64,000 nucleotides of DNA from Planococcus sp. MSAK28401 (lineage in GTDB: Bacteria > Bacillota > Bacilli > Bacillales_A > Planococcaceae): positions 2,151,501 to 2,215,500 of the forward strand of contig NZ_JAAMTH010000001.1 of NCBI RefSeq assembly GCF_018283455.1. The letters are read 5' to 3'. The notes beneath the pieces are model-generated. The model was not told the origin of the DNA and made no database searches. It saw only the letters and a program-made list of their open reading frames with translations. Positions 7,716 to 16,397 of the stretch are shown in pieces. How positions within the stretch are numbered: position 1 is the first letter of the stretch; every line of letters starts with the position of its first letter. Made by a program: the position numbers and the translations under genes.

Positions 7716-9080
7716 TTATTCGTTCGCTTCTGTATATTTTCGGGCCGCTTCAATGAACGCATCGCCCCGAACTTCAAAACTTTCGTATTGATCCCAGCTC
7801 GCACAAGCAGGAGACAATAGGATCGTATCCTCTGGCGACGAATTGCTGACCGCTTTTTCGACAGCATCGTCCATCAAGCCGGCTTTGATAATGTTTGGGA
7901 CATGGCAGCTTTCTGCAAATTCAGCAAAACGATCCGCCGTCTCGCCGAAAGTGACAAGCACTTTCACGCGGTCCATGAATGGGCGCAATTCTTCTAAGGA
8001 ATGCTGGCGTTCCAATCCGCCTGCAAGCAAAACGATGTTATCGTTGAAAGCTTCTAGCGCACTTTTGGTAGCAAGTTCATTCGTTGCCTTCGAATCGTTA
8101 TAAAACCGTCTGCCTTGCCATTCCCCAACAAATTGTGAACGGTGCTTGACCCCAGTGAAAGAAGTTAGCACGCGGATGATGGTCTCTTTCGTCCCTCCGG
8201 AAAGAAGTGTCGCCGCAGTGGCGGATAAAATATTCTCGAGGTTGTGCTCACCTGCCAGCATGATCCGTTTGCGCTCGATTAACGGTTCGCCTTGCCAATA
8301 AATATATTCGCTGTCTGCGCTGATGCTTTCTTCTGTACGGCCTTTCAACGTGAAAGGAACACCTTGTGCTTTAACTGTCTTGGCATGGTCCACGAGCATC
8401 TGCTGATCGGCATTGTAGATGAAATAATCTTCAGCTGTCTGGTTTTCCGTGATTTTCTTTTTCGATCCGATATAATCTTCCAACGATCCATGATAATCCA
8501 GATGCGCTTCATATAAATTGGTGATGATCGAAATGTGCGGGCGGAAGGATTCCGTCCCTTTTAGTTGGAATGAAGAAAGCTCTGTGACGATAACGTGGTC
8601 AGCTGTCGCTTTTTCTGCCACGCCGCTTGCCACTGTGCCGATATTCCCTGCAATAAGCGGTGACTTGCCGTCCTGGTTGAGCATATGGAACAACAAAGTC
8701 GTCGTTGTGGTTTTACCGTTCGATCCTGTAATGCCGATAAACGGCGCTTCGCTGATGCGGTAGGCCAGCTCAATTTCCGTCCACACCGGAATGCCTTTTT
8801 CCAAAGCTTTCTGGATCAGCAGGTTTCGGTAAGGAATCCCTGGATTCTTGATGACAAGTTCAAAACCTTCATCCAATAAATCTTCCGGATGGCGCCCGCA
8901 AATGACAGTAACGCCCAAATTTAATAGCTCCTGGGCTTCGGGATTTTCTTCGAAGGGCTTGGAATCATTGACCGTTACGAATGCCCCGAGTTTATGTAAC
9001 AGGCGGGCAGCTGTAAAGCCGCTTTTCGCCAATCCGAGTACAAGCACTTTCTTTTGATGCAATTGCGGCAAATCTTTCAT
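7716..9080 (-). CDS. murD: UDP-N-acetylmuramoylalanine--D-glutamate ligase MurD
   Basis: MurD is the cytoplasmic ATP-dependent ligase that adds D-Glu to UDP-MurNAc-L-Ala. It has an N-terminal Rossmann-like UDP-binding domain (VLVLGLAKSGFTAARLL, about 13-29). The P-loop ITGSNGKTTTTTLL is at about 117-130, followed by the ligase motifs ELSSFQL and NDSKATN (YNDSKATNELATKSAL) and the C-terminal domain with LLSPACASWDQYESFEVRGDAF. Length (454) is normal. The ATG immediately abuts the mraY stop with no spacer. The neighbouring ligase MurE, usual in this cluster, is missing here. Confidence 0.98.
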   Translation of the reverse strand: MKDLPQLHQKKVLVLGLAKSGFTAARLLHKLGAFVTVNDSKPFEENPEAQELLNLGVTVICGRHPEDLLDEGFELVIKNPGIPYRNLLIQKALEKGIPVWTEIELAYRISEAPFIGITGSNGKTTTTTLLFHMLNQDGKSPLIAGNIGTVASGVAEKATADHVIVTELSSFQLKGTESFRPHISIITNLYEAHLDYHGSLEDYIGSKKKITENQTAEDYFIYNADQQMLVDHAKTVKAQGVPFTLKGRTEESISADSEYIYWQGEPLIERKRIMLAGEHNLENILSATAATLLSGGTKETIIRVLTSFTGVKHRSQFVGEWQGRRFYNDSKATNELATKSALEAFNDNIVLLAGGLERQHSLEELRPFMDRVKVLVTFGETADRFAEFAESCHVPNIIKAGLMDDAVEKAVSNSSPEDTILLSPACASWDQYESFEVRGDAFIEAARKYTEANE

Positions 9081-10049
9081 TTACATGACCTCCAATAAAA
9101 CGGCAACCGCGGCACTGATGAAACCGACACCCCAAAATACGGTGACCACTTTCCATTCAGACCAGCCGCTCAATTCAAAATGATGGTGGATCGGGCTCAT
9201 TTTAAATATGCGTTTTTTCCGTAGTTTAAAACTTCCGACCTGCAAAATGACAGAAGCGGTTTCAATGACGAACACCAAACCAATCAAGAGCAGGAGCAAT
9301 TCCTGTTTCAATAGGATCGACACCATGGCTAACGCACCGCCAAGAGCCAAAGACCCTGTATCGCCCATGAATACTTTTGCTGGGTATTTGTTGAAGATGA
9401 GGAATCCGATCAATCCGCCTGCTACCGTAAACGTGAACAAGGCAATTCCGGTTTCCTGCTGGACGATTGCCAGTATGCCGAACGCAGCAAAAGCGATGGA
9501 TGCCGTTCCTGCGACAAGCCCATCAAGCCCGTCCGTCAAATTGACGGCGTTTGAGAAGCCGACCAACCAGAACACGATGAACAAGACGTATACCCAGCCG
9601 AGTTCGATGGATGCATCTGTGAACGGAATGCCCAGTGCCGTATTAAATTCGTTTGCACGCAGCAAAAAGAATGATAAAACGGCAATGACGATTTGCGCCA
9701 GCAACTTCTGAAGCGAAGTCAGCCCAAGATTGCGCTTAAGCACCACTTTGATGAAATCATCCAAAAATCCGATCAATCCGTAACCGAATAGGACAATCAA
9801 TAATATGACTACTTGAGTACTCAATTCGCCATTGAAGGCGGCCACTAAGATGACCGTCACGATAATGGAAATCAGGAACACCAATCCGCCCATCGTCGGT
9901 GTCCCCGTTTTTTTCAAATGTGATTCCGGACCTTCCTCGCGAATGCTTTGCCCGAATTTCATGCGTTTCAATAGCGGGATGAATACTGGCATCAATGCGA
10001 CGGTCATGATCAATGCGATCCCAAATCCAAATATACTTATACCTTCCAT
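9081..10049 (-). CDS. mraY: Phospho-N-acetylmuramoyl-pentapeptide-transferase MraY
   Basis: MraY is the integral membrane enzyme that moves phospho-MurNAc-pentapeptide onto undecaprenyl phosphate to make lipid I. About ten hydrophobic segments are visible. The catalytic aspartates fall in GFLDDFIKV and [12 protein letters not shown], the Mg/substrate loop in [12 protein letters not shown], and the conserved histidines in MSPIHHHFE. Length (322) matches the B. subtilis enzyme. It sits between pbpB (37 bp upstream) and murD (0 bp downstream), so lipid I synthesis is coupled to division gene expression. Confidence 0.98.
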   Translation of the reverse strand: MEGISIFGFGIALIMTVALMPVFIPLLKRMKFGQSIREEGPESHLKKTGTPTMGGLVFLISIIVTVILVAAFNGELSTQVVILLIVLFGYGLIGFLDDFIKVVLKRNLGLTSLQKLLAQIVIAVLSFFLLRANEFNTALGIPFTDASIELGWVYVLFIVFWLVGFSNAVNLTDGLDGLVAGTASIAFAAFGILAIVQQETGIALFTFTVAGGLIGFLIFNKYPAKVFMGDTGSLALGGALAMVSILLKQELLLLLIGLVFVIETASVILQVGSFKLRKKRIFKMSPIHHHFELSGWSEWKVVTVFWGVGFISAAVAVLLEVM

Positions 10050-10086
10050 AAATAGAGCTCCTTTAAAGACGAGTACACTCGTTCAT

Positions 10087-12414
10087 TTATTCGTTTTCAT
10101 TATCCACCGGTTGTTCCGTTTGTTCTGCTGCTGGTTCTTCTGTTGCTTCTTCCGCTATTGGTTCTGTTGCGGGTTCTGTTGCTTCTTGGCTTTCCGCTCC
10201 AGCTGGATCCGTTTCAGTCTGTTGCTGTGCTTCTTCGGCATTCAGCGATTGCTCCGGATAGAATACTTCTGGCGGCTGCAATTCGATGATAACAGATTCT
10301 CCCTTTGCAGGCACTGCGCCTTCAGCAACGCTTTGCGTCATGGCAAAGCCTTGCCCTGCGATTTCAAGAGGCAATCCACTGAGCGCCTGGAATGCCAGCA
10401 GTTCACGTTTTGACCAGCCTGTGAAATCTGGAATTGCCGTGGTGCCGCTGGTTCTCAAAATGATGTTTTCACCGGCCAGCAATTTTTCACCGGCTGCTGG
10501 GTATTGATCACTTATTTGAGAATTATCACCAGCAACAACTGGGTTCACTCCCTTGGCTTTCAACTGCGAAACCGCCTCTTCCATGGCAAGTCCTTTGTAG
10601 TCTTCAATTTCAACAGTCTTTGCTTCCACAGAATTCTCAGGTGCAATGTTCAAATACTTCAAGCCATTTTCCATGACGGACGTGAAGATTTTTGAAACCG
10701 GAACAGAACCATATTCATCTGCAGGCAATTGAGGCTGCTGCACGCCGATATAAATTAACAATTCCGGATCATCTGCCGGGGCCATTCCGAGGAATGAGAA
10801 CAAATAATTATTCCTGCCCGTCATGTAGCGGTCGTCTTCTCCAGGAACTTGCGCTGTACCGGTTTTACCGGCGACAGAATAATCCTGCAATGCGAAGCCT
10901 TGCGCAGAACCAACTTCCGAAGTGACAGTGGAAGCCATGATTTCACGGACTTTTTTTGCTGTTTCTGGTGAGATCGGTGTACCTGCTTCTTGAGGTTCAG
11001 ATTTCACGGTCACGTCGCCTGTATCAGGATTCTTGATTTGATCGATGATATATGGCTTCATCATCGTGCCATCTCCGGCCAGCGCTGTCGCTGCCTGGAT
11101 CATCTGGATCGGCGTAACCGTCGATCCCTGTCCATAGGAAGTAGTTAATTTATTGATCGGGTATTGATCCAGAATCTTCCCTGCCGCTTCATTCGGCAAA
11201 TCGATGCCGGTTTTTTCGCCGAAACCGAATGCATCGATGTAATTCATGAAATTATCCGCGCCGAGGCGTTCAAGCAAATAGCCCATCGATACGTTGGAAG
11301 AACGCTGGAAGCCTTCAAGGAATGTGATGCTTCCCCATCCACGGCCGCTGTTGTGGTCGCCGATCGTGCGGTCCAACAATGTATAGGTTCCGGAATTATA
11401 ATAAGCATTCGGATCCCATTTGCCTTCTTCGATAGCAGCTGCCAATGTGAAAACCTTCATCGGCGAGCCAGGCTCAATCGTTAGCTCAATACTTTCGTTC
11501 AACCAGTTGTCGGATAAACCTTCGCGCGTGTTTGGATTGAAGGTCGGGCGCTGAGACATGCCGAGGATCTCGCCGGTATCCGGATCAGCGATCACTGCGA
11601 TCATGCGTGCCGGGTTGTATTCCTCCTGGACACTCGACATAGCATCTTCCAGAAAGTTCTGAAGCGTGCGGTCCAGCGTCAATTGGAGATTGGACCCGTC
11701 GACAGCGGGAGTGACCGCTTCTTGGCTATTCGGCAATAGATAGCCCCATTTGTCGGTATCGAACTCCATCTTGCCGTCTTTGCCTGTTAGGACTTCATCG
11801 TGGATCGATTCCAAGCCCATCTTGCCTTTTGTCTTGACTTGGCCATCCTCTAATTCTTCTTTCATGGCGAAGCCGATCAGATGGGAGGCGAATACACCGT
11901 TTGGGTAAAGGCGTTTAAGGTCCTTGACGAACAATAAGCCCGGCAAATCTTTTTCTTTCATCTCGAGCATCTGGGTGTGGCTGATTTCGCGTCCGGCTGC
12001 ACCGAACTCCACTTGGTGACGGTCTTTTTCGATTCCATTCTCCAAAATGCTTAACAATTCTTCTTTCGGCGTACCCAATTGTTCAGACAAGTACGCCGCT
12101 GTTTCCTCGGCATCGATCACGTGGTTCGGTTTTTCAGGATTCGTCGTCATCGATTCCTCCAACACCGCCACTAATCTATACGTTAATGTGTCTTCTGCAA
12201 TAATTTCCCCGTTGCGGTCCAAAATTTTTCCGCGTTCTGCGGTCAGTACTTCTTCCTGGCTGTATTTGGCAGCTGCTCTGGCAGCCAATTCCTGCCCTTC
12301 CACTTTGCCCGTCGCTTGAATTGTGATTATTCTGGCCATTAAAAGGAAAAAGAGCCCTGCAAATAGTAAAAATAGCAGAAAGGCTCCTCCTTGAAAACGA
12401 AATTTTTTCTTCAT
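10087..12414 (-). CDS. pbpB: Division transpeptidase PBP2B (PbpB) with acidic C-terminal tail
   Basis: This class B penicillin-binding protein cross-links septal peptidoglycan and partners FtsW. Order: membrane anchor (about 12-27), dimerisation domain (about 60-235), transpeptidase with SPMK (Ser317), SSN (372-374) and KTGT (517-520), then two PASTA repeats (about 600-656 and 657-715). Residues 716-775 are a low-complexity tail of Glu, Ala, Thr, Pro and Gln. B. subtilis PbpB is 716 residues, so the extension accounts for the extra length. SpoVD, the sporulation paralogue usually next to it, is absent. Its start overlaps the ftsL stop (ATGA). Confidence 0.97.
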   Translation of the reverse strand: MKKKFRFQGGAFLLFLLFAGLFFLLMARIITIQATGKVEGQELAARAAAKYSQEEVLTAERGKILDRNGEIIAEDTLTYRLVAVLEESMTTNPEKPNHVIDAEETAAYLSEQLGTPKEELLSILENGIEKDRHQVEFGAAGREISHTQMLEMKEKDLPGLLFVKDLKRLYPNGVFASHLIGFAMKEELEDGQVKTKGKMGLESIHDEVLTGKDGKMEFDTDKWGYLLPNSQEAVTPAVDGSNLQLTLDRTLQNFLEDAMSSVQEEYNPARMIAVIADPDTGEILGMSQRPTFNPNTREGLSDNWLNESIELTIEPGSPMKVFTLAAAIEEGKWDPNAYYNSGTYTLLDRTIGDHNSGRGWGSITFLEGFQRSSNVSMGYLLERLGADNFMNYIDAFGFGEKTGIDLPNEAAGKILDQYPINKLTTSYGQGSTVTPIQMIQAATALAGDGTMMKPYIIDQIKNPDTGDVTVKSEPQEAGTPISPETAKKVREIMASTVTSEVGSAQGFALQDYSVAGKTGTAQVPGEDDRYMTGRNNYLFSFLGMAPADDPELLIYIGVQQPQLPADEYGSVPVSKIFTSVMENGLKYLNIAPENSVEAKTVEIEDYKGLAMEEAVSQLKAKGVNPVVAGDNSQISDQYPAAGEKLLAGENIILRTSGTTAIPDFTGWSKRELLAFQALSGLPLEIAGQGFAMTQSVAEGAVPAKGESVIIELQPPEVFYPEQSLNAEEAQQQTETDPAGAESQEATEPATEPIAEEATEEPAAEQTEQPVDNENE

Positions 12415-12770
12415 TGTCCCGGCACTACCTTTACATTTCGCTCATTTAATTTTAAGCCGTAATCCTTTGCTTTCGACCAAATGCGCTCATATGAAGACAG
12501 TTCACTTACTTGCACGGACAAATCGGTATTTTGTTTCGTTGTTTCATTGATTGAATTTTCAATTGTCTGGATTTCCTGCGTGGAAGCTTGGATTGTCGAC
12601 TGATTTTGCAAGACGAGCAATGCACACATGATACAAACAGCCAGGAAAGCTGTGTAAAGGATTTTTTCGCCTTTTGTGATGCGTTTTTTCTTTTTTGCCG
12701 GCTGTCTATTCGGACTTTGCGGAACGGCCGGCTGCTGGATGTAGGTTTGGGTTCTCGCATTCAACGCCAT
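12411..12770 (-). CDS. ftsL: Cell division protein FtsL
   Basis: A short (119 residues) bitopic divisome protein. The cytoplasmic region (about 1-35) ends in a basic stretch (PAKKKKRITKGEK), followed by one membrane helix (ILYTAFLAVCIMCALLVL, about 36-53). A periplasm-facing leucine-zipper-like helix holds IQTIENSINETTKQNTDLSVQVSELSSYERI. Sequence is poorly conserved in the family, but size, topology and position between rsmH and pbpB identify it. FtsL is often unstable and limiting for division. It lies 12 bp after rsmH and overlaps pbpB by 4 bp. Confidence 0.93.
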   Translation of the reverse strand: MALNARTQTYIQQPAVPQSPNRQPAKKKKRITKGEKILYTAFLAVCIMCALLVLQNQSTIQASTQEIQTIENSINETTKQNTDLSVQVSELSSYERIWSKAKDYGLKLNERNVKVVPGQ

Positions 12771-12782
12771 TTAAACACGTCC

Positions 12783-13721
12783 TTAGAGTTTGATTTTCTC
12801 CGCAATCCGCAACTTAGCGGAACGCGACCGATTATTATGTGCCAATTCTTCTTCCGATGGCAGTATTGGTTTTCGTGTAATTAATTTCAATTTTGGTTCT
12901 AGCCCATCCGGGATGACCGGCAAGTTCGGAGGCAGTTCCGGAAGCGATGACGCTTCTTTGAACAACGCCTTTGTCAAGCGGTCTTCGAGCGAATGGAAAG
13001 TGATGACGCTGATTCTTCCGCCGATAGCGAGCATGTCGATCGCATCCTGCAAAGAAGTTTCAGCAGCCCCGAGTTCATCATTAACTGCGATGCGGATCGC
13101 CTGGAATACGCGTTTTGCCGGATGGCCGCCTTTACGCCTTGCTGGGGCCGGAATGCCGTCTTTGATGCATTCCACCAGCTGCGCGGTCGTTTCGATCGGT
13201 TGCTTGTCCCTGGCAGCTTCGATTTTACGCGCAATCTGCTTGGAGAATTTTTCTTCACCGTAACGGTAGAAAATGCGTACCAAGTCTTCGAAACGCCATT
13301 CGTTCACGACATGGTAAGCGCTCAGTTCCGCACTTTGGTCCATACGCATGTCGAGCGGTGCATCGTGATGATAGCTGAATCCACGTTCCGGCGTATCGAG
13401 CTGAGGCGATGAAACGCCCAGATCGTACAAAATGCCGTCAACTTGCTCGATTCCGCGGTTTTCCAGCTCTTCCTTTAAATCCTTGAAGTTTGCATGGATA
13501 AAAGTGATCTTATGTAAATGGTCTTTCAGTTTTTCTTTTGCATGTTCGATTGCTGTTACATCCTGATCAAAGCAGTACAGATGTCCCTGATCGGATAGCT
13601 GCTGGGCCAAATATTCACTATGGCCGGCACCGCCGAGTGTACAATCTACATATATGCCATCAGGACGAACGTTCAGCCCATCGACAGTTTCATGCAGCAA
13701 AACTGTAGTGTGATTGAACAA
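12783..13721 (-). CDS. rsmH: 16S rRNA (cytosine-1402-N4) methyltransferase RsmH
   Basis: SAM-dependent methyltransferase (MraW) acting on C1402 in the ribosomal decoding centre. Motifs: [35 protein letters not shown] (SAM site, about 4-38), [14 protein letters not shown] (about 100-113), [12 protein letters not shown], and the C-terminal [16 protein letters not shown]. The start is a TTG preceded by GGGGGG six bases upstream; it gives [11 protein letters not shown], matching the family. Length 312 is typical. It is the second gene of the dcw transcript, 21 bp after mraZ. Confidence 0.97.
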   Translation of the reverse strand: MFNHTTVLLHETVDGLNVRPDGIYVDCTLGGAGHSEYLAQQLSDQGHLYCFDQDVTAIEHAKEKLKDHLHKITFIHANFKDLKEELENRGIEQVDGILYDLGVSSPQLDTPERGFSYHHDAPLDMRMDQSAELSAYHVVNEWRFEDLVRIFYRYGEEKFSKQIARKIEAARDKQPIETTAQLVECIKDGIPAPARRKGGHPAKRVFQAIRIAVNDELGAAETSLQDAIDMLAIGGRISVITFHSLEDRLTKALFKEASSLPELPPNLPVIPDGLEPKLKLITRKPILPSEEELAHNNRSRSAKLRIAEKIKL

Positions 13722-13742
13722 CCCAGTCCCCCCGTTCGTTAA

Positions 13743-14174
13743 TTAAAAATCAAAGTCAGTTAAGTTTTCGGCAATTTCATTAAAGGATTCTTCGGATTCT
13801 TCGAAATACGCTTCCCATGCATCTTTCGCCCATATTTCGAACCGGTTGGAGACGCCTAGAATGACGCATTCTTTTTCGATTTTGGCATATGACAAAAGGT
13901 TTGCAGGTATATTGACGCGCCCCTGCTTATCAAGTTCCACTTCCTGGGCCCCTGAGAAGAAAAAACGGGTAAATGCGCGTGCGTCTTTTTTCGTAACTGG
14001 CATTTCTTTTAATTTCTCTTCAATTTTATTCCATTCATTCATTGGATAACCAAATAAGCACTGATCCAGGCCTCTAGTGATCACAAAATGCTCACCAAGC
14101 AGTTCACGGTATTTTGCAGGAACGATTAATCTGCCCTTAGCATCAACATTGTGTTGAAATTCGCCCATGAACAT
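13743..14174 (-). CDS. mraZ: Transcriptional regulator MraZ
   Basis: MraZ is an AbrB-fold DNA-binding protein that controls its own dcw operon by binding direct repeats upstream. Two SpoVT/AbrB-like halves are visible: [23 protein letters not shown] (about 2-24) and [24 protein letters not shown] (about 75-100), each with the DxxGR motif. The frame stays open upstream, but MFMGEFQH at 14174 matches the family N-terminus and follows GGGGTGA; the product is then 143 residues, as in B. subtilis. It is the first gene of the dcw cluster and has MraZ boxes in its promoter. Confidence 0.97.
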   Translation of the reverse strand: MFMGEFQHNVDAKGRLIVPAKYRELLGEHFVITRGLDQCLFGYPMNEWNKIEEKLKEMPVTKKDARAFTRFFFSGAQEVELDKQGRVNIPANLLSYAKIEKECVILGVSNRFEIWAKDAWEAYFEESEESFNEIAENLTDFDF

Positions 14175-14190
14175 GCCTTTCACCCCACTT

Positions 14191-14196
14191 ATTATA
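14191..14196 (-). promoter_or_regulatory. -10 element of the dcw (mraZ) promoter
   Basis: Minus-strand TATAAT 16-22 bp upstream of the mraZ ATG. No consensus -35 is found; the -35 position (about 14214-14219, GTGGGG) is occupied by the MraZ box array, which suggests the promoter depends on or is directly blocked by a bound regulator. Confidence 0.6.
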
Positions 14197-14203
14197 ATTA
14201 ATG

Positions 14204-14228
14204 TACCACATTCCCCCACATGCCACCA
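14204..14228 (-). promoter_or_regulatory. Three MraZ-box direct repeats
   Basis: Reading the minus strand: TGGTG (14224-14228), TGGGG (14214-14218) and TGGTA (14204-14208), each separated by exactly 5 bp, so a 10-bp period. This is the published arrangement of MraZ binding sites (TGGGN repeats with 5-nt spacers). The array covers the -35 region of the mraZ promoter. Confidence 0.8.
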
Positions 14229-14285
14229 CTTGTTTTTGAAATATTTCACTATTGTTACAGCATTTCATCTCAAAGAGTTTACTTG

Positions 14286-14316
14286 ACATAAAAAAAGCCT
14301 GCATATGCAGGCTTTT
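14286..14316 (-). terminator. Terminator after bshC
   Basis: A palindrome AAAAGCCTGCA/TGCAGGCTTTT (14293-14316) is followed by T residues on the minus strand, separating bshC from the mraZ promoter. Confidence 0.88.
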
Positions 14317-14321
14317 CCAAG

Positions 14322-15941
14322 TTAAAGAATGACAATTTTGTGGGTAACATCATATTTCATCGGCAGCGCTAGTAGGTCTTCCACTAAAGCTTTGCCATAT
14401 TGGTTCAGATATGGGATCGGGTTATAAATTCGTTCCTGCAACCCTGATTCCGGCAATAAAGCATTTTCGATCGCTGCGAGTTGGTTGAATTGTGTGCTGT
14501 TCTGGATCGCCACTTCGTCTTGCAGCTTGTTTTTCAGAAAATCAAGCTGAGCCAAGTGGATGCGCAAATTCTTCTCAGCCAGAGGCGTAAGCCCGGCGCT
14601 GACCGCTGTAAAGCGGCCAATCAGTTCTTCGTATTCTTCAGTTAAACTGTTTTTGACTTTATCGATTTTCGCTTCCGTCTCGGCGTCTCTTATGTGGTCG
14701 AATAGTTCATTGCGCAGCTGGGGGATTTTCCGCTCAACGACGACCTCTTCGAAACTTAAGTCCCGTTTCTCCAACAGCGCCGCAGTCCGGCGGTCAATCA
14801 AGCTGACGCTGAGCCTTGGCATGACGATCGGCATCTCCATTCCCATGACTTCGAATGCGCCTTTTAACGCCGCCCAATATGCGATCTCGCCTGGACCTCC
14901 GACAAAAGCCAGCACCGGAAAGACGAGATCCTGCATCAACGGCCGTGTCACAACATTATTGCTGAGACGCTCCGGCTCATTCTTGGCAATTTCCAAAAGT
15001 TCCTGTTGTGTATAGGTGAGCGCCGTATTTTTGACGACAAAACGGCTTCCGTCCCGCTCAAGCAATAAGCGTTCGCCTTCGATCGTGATGAAGAGATGCG
15101 CCGCTTCCTCTTTGGCATCGATCCCTGCTGTATAGCCATCTTCTTGAAGCGCCGTTTCAGTTTCCACGACCGTTTTCGCTATCGCTTGGCTATTTTCAAC
15201 GATCTTTGAGAAAAAGCTTGATTCATAAACACGCAATTGTTCGTAGGCAGCGTCAATATAAAGCAGGCCTTCTTTCTCGAAGAAATGGTTGAGCAGGCTC
15301 GCAAAAAATGACGTGAATGTATCAGATTTCTCGAGATGGGCGAATACTAAGGAATGAATTTCCTTCGTATGAGCGGTTTCAGGTAAGCTGCGGAAGTATT
15401 CTTCCAAAAACGACTCGATTTCATCCGCTTTAAGTGGCGCGTGTGAAGCAGCGCATTTCCCGAGTTTGGCATGCGGGTAATTCAGTTTTTCGACACGCCC
15501 GTTCGTTTCCCGGTAAATATGGCAAATCTCTGCCAAATCATGATCCTCACCGGCGATCCAAAACACTGGCACGACCGGTGTATCCAGTTTTTCAGTAGCT
15601 TCTTTCGCCAATAAAATCGAAGAAATCGCTTTGTGCACCGTATACAATGGACCGGTCAATAGGCCAGCCTGCTGGCCCGTCACGACGACCGATGCGCCTT
15701 CTTCGAAATACGCCAAATTTTGCTTGGACGCTTCAGATATGCCGAAAGGCTCCATATAATTTGAAATGATGGATGACAGTTTTTTTCGGTCGACCGGATG
15801 GCTTTCAAGGTTTTTAAGCCTGTTGCGGGCTTGTTCCAAAGAAGGCTTATAGGAAAAGTATTGCACTATCTTTTGTTCTTCGTTCGTATAATCAGCCATC
15901 AATTTGGAGGATGGCGGTATGTATTTCTCCTTTAATTTCAT
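14322..15941 (-). CDS. bshC: Bacillithiol synthesis cysteine-adding enzyme BshC
   Basis: BshC is required for the last step of bacillithiol synthesis, joining cysteine to GlcN-malate. The 539-residue protein has the family N-terminal Rossmann-like core (ASVVVTGQQAGLLTGPLYTVHKAISSILLA, about 83-112; PVVPVFWIAGEDHDLAEI, about 123-140). A long helical region follows, and the C-terminus is RIYNPIPYLNQYGKALVEDLL. B. subtilis carries it (yllA) in the same place next to mraZ. SD AAGGGGA precedes the ATG. Bacillithiol is restricted mainly to Bacillota, which supports the taxonomic call. Confidence 0.96.
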   Translation of the reverse strand: MKLKEKYIPPSSKLMADYTNEEQKIVQYFSYKPSLEQARNRLKNLESHPVDRKKLSSIISNYMEPFGISEASKQNLAYFEEGASVVVTGQQAGLLTGPLYTVHKAISSILLAKEATEKLDTPVVPVFWIAGEDHDLAEICHIYRETNGRVEKLNYPHAKLGKCAASHAPLKADEIESFLEEYFRSLPETAHTKEIHSLVFAHLEKSDTFTSFFASLLNHFFEKEGLLYIDAAYEQLRVYESSFFSKIVENSQAIAKTVVETETALQEDGYTAGIDAKEEAAHLFITIEGERLLLERDGSRFVVKNTALTYTQQELLEIAKNEPERLSNNVVTRPLMQDLVFPVLAFVGGPGEIAYWAALKGAFEVMGMEMPIVMPRLSVSLIDRRTAALLEKRDLSFEEVVVERKIPQLRNELFDHIRDAETEAKIDKVKNSLTEEYEELIGRFTAVSAGLTPLAEKNLRIHLAQLDFLKNKLQDEVAIQNSTQFNQLAAIENALLPESGLQERIYNPIPYLNQYGKALVEDLLALPMKYDVTHKIVIL

Positions 15942-16016
15942 GAAGTTGAATCCCCTTTTCGCTTTACATTCAAAGACTACTATAACAAAAGGAGGATTGC
16001 TTGAGAAAAAATCCGC

Positions 16017-16397
16017 CTAGCGGAATGATTGAACTGCTAAAAAGATGAGGCCGGCAAGCCAAGTGACTGCATAAATTGCCGATAAAGCCAAAAAACAAAT
16101 ACGCCAGACTTTGCGCAGGAACTTGATCACTTCCAATTCCTTTTGAGTCTTCCATTCACGGATCAGCAGAATAATCGCAAACAATAAAGCCGCCATGAAG
16201 ATGAACGGCTGAATTCCTAAGCCAAACAGCAATTCGATCGATGCCGGCACTGAAAAGAACAAGAGAAAAGCCGTAACATCAGCCGCGATGCCGAGCGCCT
16301 TGCGTTTTTGGGATTTATAGGTCAATGCGTAGACAAATAAAAACAAGATAAACGGGATGTATAGCAATACGTTCCCGGCAGTAGATATCCATTCCAT
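16017..16397 (-). CDS. DUF3397 membrane protein
   Basis: A 126-residue protein with about four membrane segments (roughly 8-27, 38-58, 62-80 and 100-122) and short charged loops (YKSQKRKALG, REWKTQKELEVIKFLRKVWR). Size, topology and position between panE and bshC match DUF3397 proteins of Bacillales; no function is known. Its ATG overlaps the stop of the ketopantoate reductase gene by one base (TGATG), so translation is probably coupled. The protein is followed by 75 bp without a terminator before bshC, so the three genes may be one transcript. Confidence 0.75.
   Translation of the reverse strand: MEWISTAGNVLLYIPFILFLFVYALTYKSQKRKALGIAADVTAFLLFFSVPASIELLFGLGIQPFIFMAALLFAIILLIREWKTQKELEVIKFLRKVWRICFLALSAIYAVTWLAGLIFLAVQSFR

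Noticed and set aside
14175-14249. Upstream extension of mraZ to 14249
   Set aside because: It would start inside the MraZ boxes and promoter; MFMGEFQH at 14174 is the family N-terminus.
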